From NCBI RefSeq assembly GCF_012939995.1, contig NZ_SPMZ01000006.1, positions 1 to 45,642 on the forward strand: a DNA stretch of 45,642 nucleotides, written 5' to 3'. This DNA is from Candidatus Competibacter phosphatis (GTDB lineage Bacteria > Pseudomonadota > Gammaproteobacteria > Competibacterales > Competibacteraceae). Every line of letters starts with the position of its first letter. Position 1 is the first letter of the stretch. Of the stretch, positions 44,184-45,642 are shown piece by piece. Made by a program: the position numbers and the translations under genes. The notes beneath the pieces are model-generated. The model did no database searches. It worked only from the letters and a program-made list of their open reading frames with translations, and was not told the origin of the DNA.

Positions 44184-45170
44184 GAAGCTGTGAAAAAAAC
44201 TCAAATTACCTAAGCTGCCTCTAAAGCGGCTCCTTGTAATAATACCCGCTCTTTACAAATTCTTCGTAGCATGAGTCGAATTGAGGCCATATAAACATGA
44301 CCCGTACTCGATGTGGGTTTCCGTTCGTAATCTTTGCTTAAGCGGCGAGATCGACCGAGCCAAGCAAAGGTTCGCTCTACAACCCATCGCCGAGGTAAAA
44401 CCTGAAATCCCTTATCCGTTTTCTTTTTTTTCAACAACTTCAAAAATGCAGTCAAACTGTTCCTTGACCCATTGAATAAACTCTTCACCTCTATAACCAC
44501 CATCCGCCCAGATTTTTTTTGACGCTATCCACGATTGAAAACAAGGTGGTCAAGACTTGGCGAGCCGCATGACCATCGTAGATATTTGCCGCATGAACCA
44601 GAGCAACAATGAGATAACCCGTTGTATCTACGATAATATGCCGCTTGCGGCCCTGAATCAACTTACCACCGTCGAACCCGGATTCCCGGGTTGATTCCGG
44701 TGTCCCCTTAACGGTTTGGCTATCGATAATCCCTGCACTCGGATGCTCATTTCGACCCATTTCTTTTCGGAGTTGCTGATGAATCGCTGTATTGATTTGC
44801 TCGATAGTATTGTTGTCAACCCATTTGTGATAATAGTAACTTATTAAGGTATAGTGGGGAAAATCTTTAGGTAAATACCGCCATTGACAACCCGTCTTAT
44901 TCAGGTAAAAAATGGCATTTATCACTTCGCGGAGATCGACTTTACGCGGCCGACCCGTCGTATAAGGATCGGCTTTTTTTAAAATCGGCTCCAAGATTTC
45001 CCATTCTTCATCTGTCAAATCACTGGGATACCTCTTACCAGGAATTTCTTTTGGCCAAGCCATACAGTACCTCGAATAGAATCTCTGAAATTAAAATAAT
45101 TGCTGGATTTTGGCTTATTTTATCAAAAATAATACAATAATATCAATGTGTTAGTTTTTTGTACAGCTTC
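44184..45170 (-). mobile_element. IS5-family (IS427-like) element, complete copy 2
   Basis: 987 bp. Terminal inverted repeats GAAGCTGTGAAAAAAACT at 44184 and GAAGCTGTACAAAAAACT as complement of 45170. Flanked by a 3-bp direct duplication TTA (44181-44183 and 45171-45173). One transposase gene in two or three frames fills the element. It interrupts the plus-strand cassette gene. Confidence 0.92.
44210..45063 (-). CDS. IS5-family transposase (frames joined by slippage; second A-run shifted)
   Basis: The first frame (45063 to 44491, 190 residues) starts [20 protein letters not shown] and contains the DUF4096-like N-terminal domain ([20 protein letters not shown]) and the first catalytic Asp in [13 protein letters not shown], then [14 protein letters not shown]. 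The frame ends just after an A8 run (plus 44512-44519). With seven A it would continue as [21 protein letters not shown] second A8 run (plus 44425-44432) shifts again before [20 protein letters not shown], where copy 1 has seven A and stays in frame. So this copy needs two slippage events, or carries an error, and may be inactive. Confidence 0.85.
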
Positions 45171-45303
45171 TTACTACTGAAACAGAGGCTTTCTTGGTAA
45201 GTACCTTCAAACCACTTTATAACGATATTCTGTTTGAGAACTATCCACTTATACAAAATGGAACGAGATCTGCTGGATATACGGCCAGCACTTTACTTGT
45301 TGA

Positions 45304-45642
45304 GAAGCTGTGAAAAAAACTCAATTACCTAAGCTACCTCTAAAGCAGTCCCTTGTAATAATACTCGTTCTTTACAAATTCTTCGCAGCATGAGTCGAAT
45401 TGAGGCCATATAAACATGGCCCGTACTCGATGTGGGTTTCCGTTCGTAATCTTTGCTTAAGCGGCGAGATCGCCCGAGCCAAGCAAAGGTTCGCTCTACA
45501 ACCCATCGCCGAGGTAAAACCTGAAATCCCTTATCCGTTTTCTTTTTTTTCAACAACTTCAAAAATGCAGTCGAACTGTTCCTTGACCCATTGAACAAAC
45601 TTTTCACCTCTATAACCACCATCCGCCCAGATTTTTTTTGAC
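45304..45642 (-). mobile_element. IS5-family element, copy 3 (cut by window end)
   Basis: Begins with the inverted repeat GAAGCTGTGAAAAAAACT at 45304, same orientation as copy 2 and 133 bp beyond its end. Near-identical to copies 1 and 2, with a few differences (for example GTTCGAC against GTTTGAC in the gene). The preceding bases TGA would be its target duplication, but the other side is outside the window. Confidence 0.9.
45329..45642 (-). CDS. IS5-family transposase, C-terminal part (copy 3, partial)
   Basis: Encodes the catalytic end of the transposase down to [11 protein letters not shown] and stop at 45329. Like copy 2 it has eight A at the second run (plus 45543-45550), so [18 protein letters not shown] is out of frame with DGGYRGEKF. 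The window ends inside the first A8 run region (45634-45641), just before the N-terminal frame. Confidence 0.8.
   Translation of the reverse strand, partial: QKKSGRMVVIEVKSLFNGSRNSSTAFLKLLKKKKTDKGFQVLPRRWVVERTFAWLGRSRRLSKDYERKPTSSTGHVYMASIRLMLRRICKERVLLQGTALEVA

Larger units (their letters stand above)
43388..45303 (+). pseudogene. Cassette-like gene of unknown function, frameshifted and split by IS
   Basis: Starts MEDESSQGIKNIQIHATTRY at ATG 43388 (GCAGGA upstream), 37 bp after attC. Removing one base from each of three runs, A6 at 43703-43708, A7 at 43945-43951 and T5 at 44112-44116, gives one long frame. It passes through MAGFKIFTVNEEFLVWFSPQ, LLLLDIDGFDEANIFPLFDF and FENYHTPNLSPRSEEL up to IS copy 2 at 44184. 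Beyond the IS, the flank reads on in frame from one copy of the TTA target duplication: TTETEAFLVSTFKPLYNDIL to ASTLLVE at 45303, where IS copy 3 begins. So a single gene has been interrupted twice. AT-rich; no family recognised. The 3' end is outside the window. Confidence 0.65.

Noticed and set aside
1..45642. tRNA or rRNA genes
   Set aside because: I saw no cloverleaf with a GGTTCGAATCC-type T arm and no rRNA-like stretch; GGTTCGA strings found belong to the palindromic units.

Overview
The window reads as a piece of a high-GC gammaproteobacterial chromosome with two low-GC accessory islands at its ends. The lineage evidence is gene content: argH divergent from hemC-hemD-hemX-hemY, an NAD(P)H-flavin-type reductase beside ubiD, a DUF2782 protein near polA, and a TRAP transporter. 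I cannot name the species; a Competibacter-like or other environmental gammaproteobacterium would fit, but that is a guess. Both window ends lie inside copies of the same IS5-family element, as expected for a contig broken at repeats.

Left island (1-5000). After a truncated IS copy comes an integron-type gene cassette array read on the minus strand: an EamA-like permease, an Mrr restriction endonuclease, a PIN toxin with a small partner, a small kinase-like protein and a small membrane protein. They are separated by recognisable attC sites (R'' RYYYAAC, R' GTTRRRY or GTTCATC, a bulged C in the 5' arm). No integron integrase is present, so it is a CALIN-type array. Interleaved with the gene cassettes are four copies, plus one degenerate copy, of a roughly 225-bp gene-less and highly palindromic unit that sits exactly at cassette junctions. 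This is the most unusual structure in the window.

Core (5247-42677). argH; the heme genes hemCDXY; an inserted AAA-ATPase plus DUF4276 (Toprim-like) module that resembles a two-gene anti-phage system; the reductase and ubiD; a TRAP transporter with dctQM convergent to dctP; rtcB behind a good sigma-70 promoter and a 245-nt leader with mutually exclusive hairpins; DUF2782; a Mut7-C RNase; a broken DUF262/DUF1524 nuclease; polA; an orphan atpC; larB, larE and larC for the nickel-pincer cofactor (no larA); a NapH-like ferredoxin plus DUF362 pair; a CBS protein; a K+-dependent membrane pyrophosphatase; a haloacid dehalogenase-type hydrolase; DUF423; a lipoprotein; a VWA/PP2C/kinase-HHH triad (YegL/YegK/YegI type, TerY-P) and a TetR regulator.

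Right island (42678-45642). AT-rich DNA with a plus-strand attC, then one cassette-like gene that has several frameshifts and is interrupted by two IS copies. The first copy carries a clean TTA target duplication.

Many otherwise well-conserved genes (hemY, dctM, polA, yegI, AAA ATPase, DUF262, larC) are broken by single-base indels, nearly all of them one extra base in a homopolymer. I read most of these as probable sequencing or assembly errors rather than true pseudogenes, and I give the full reconstructed spans.
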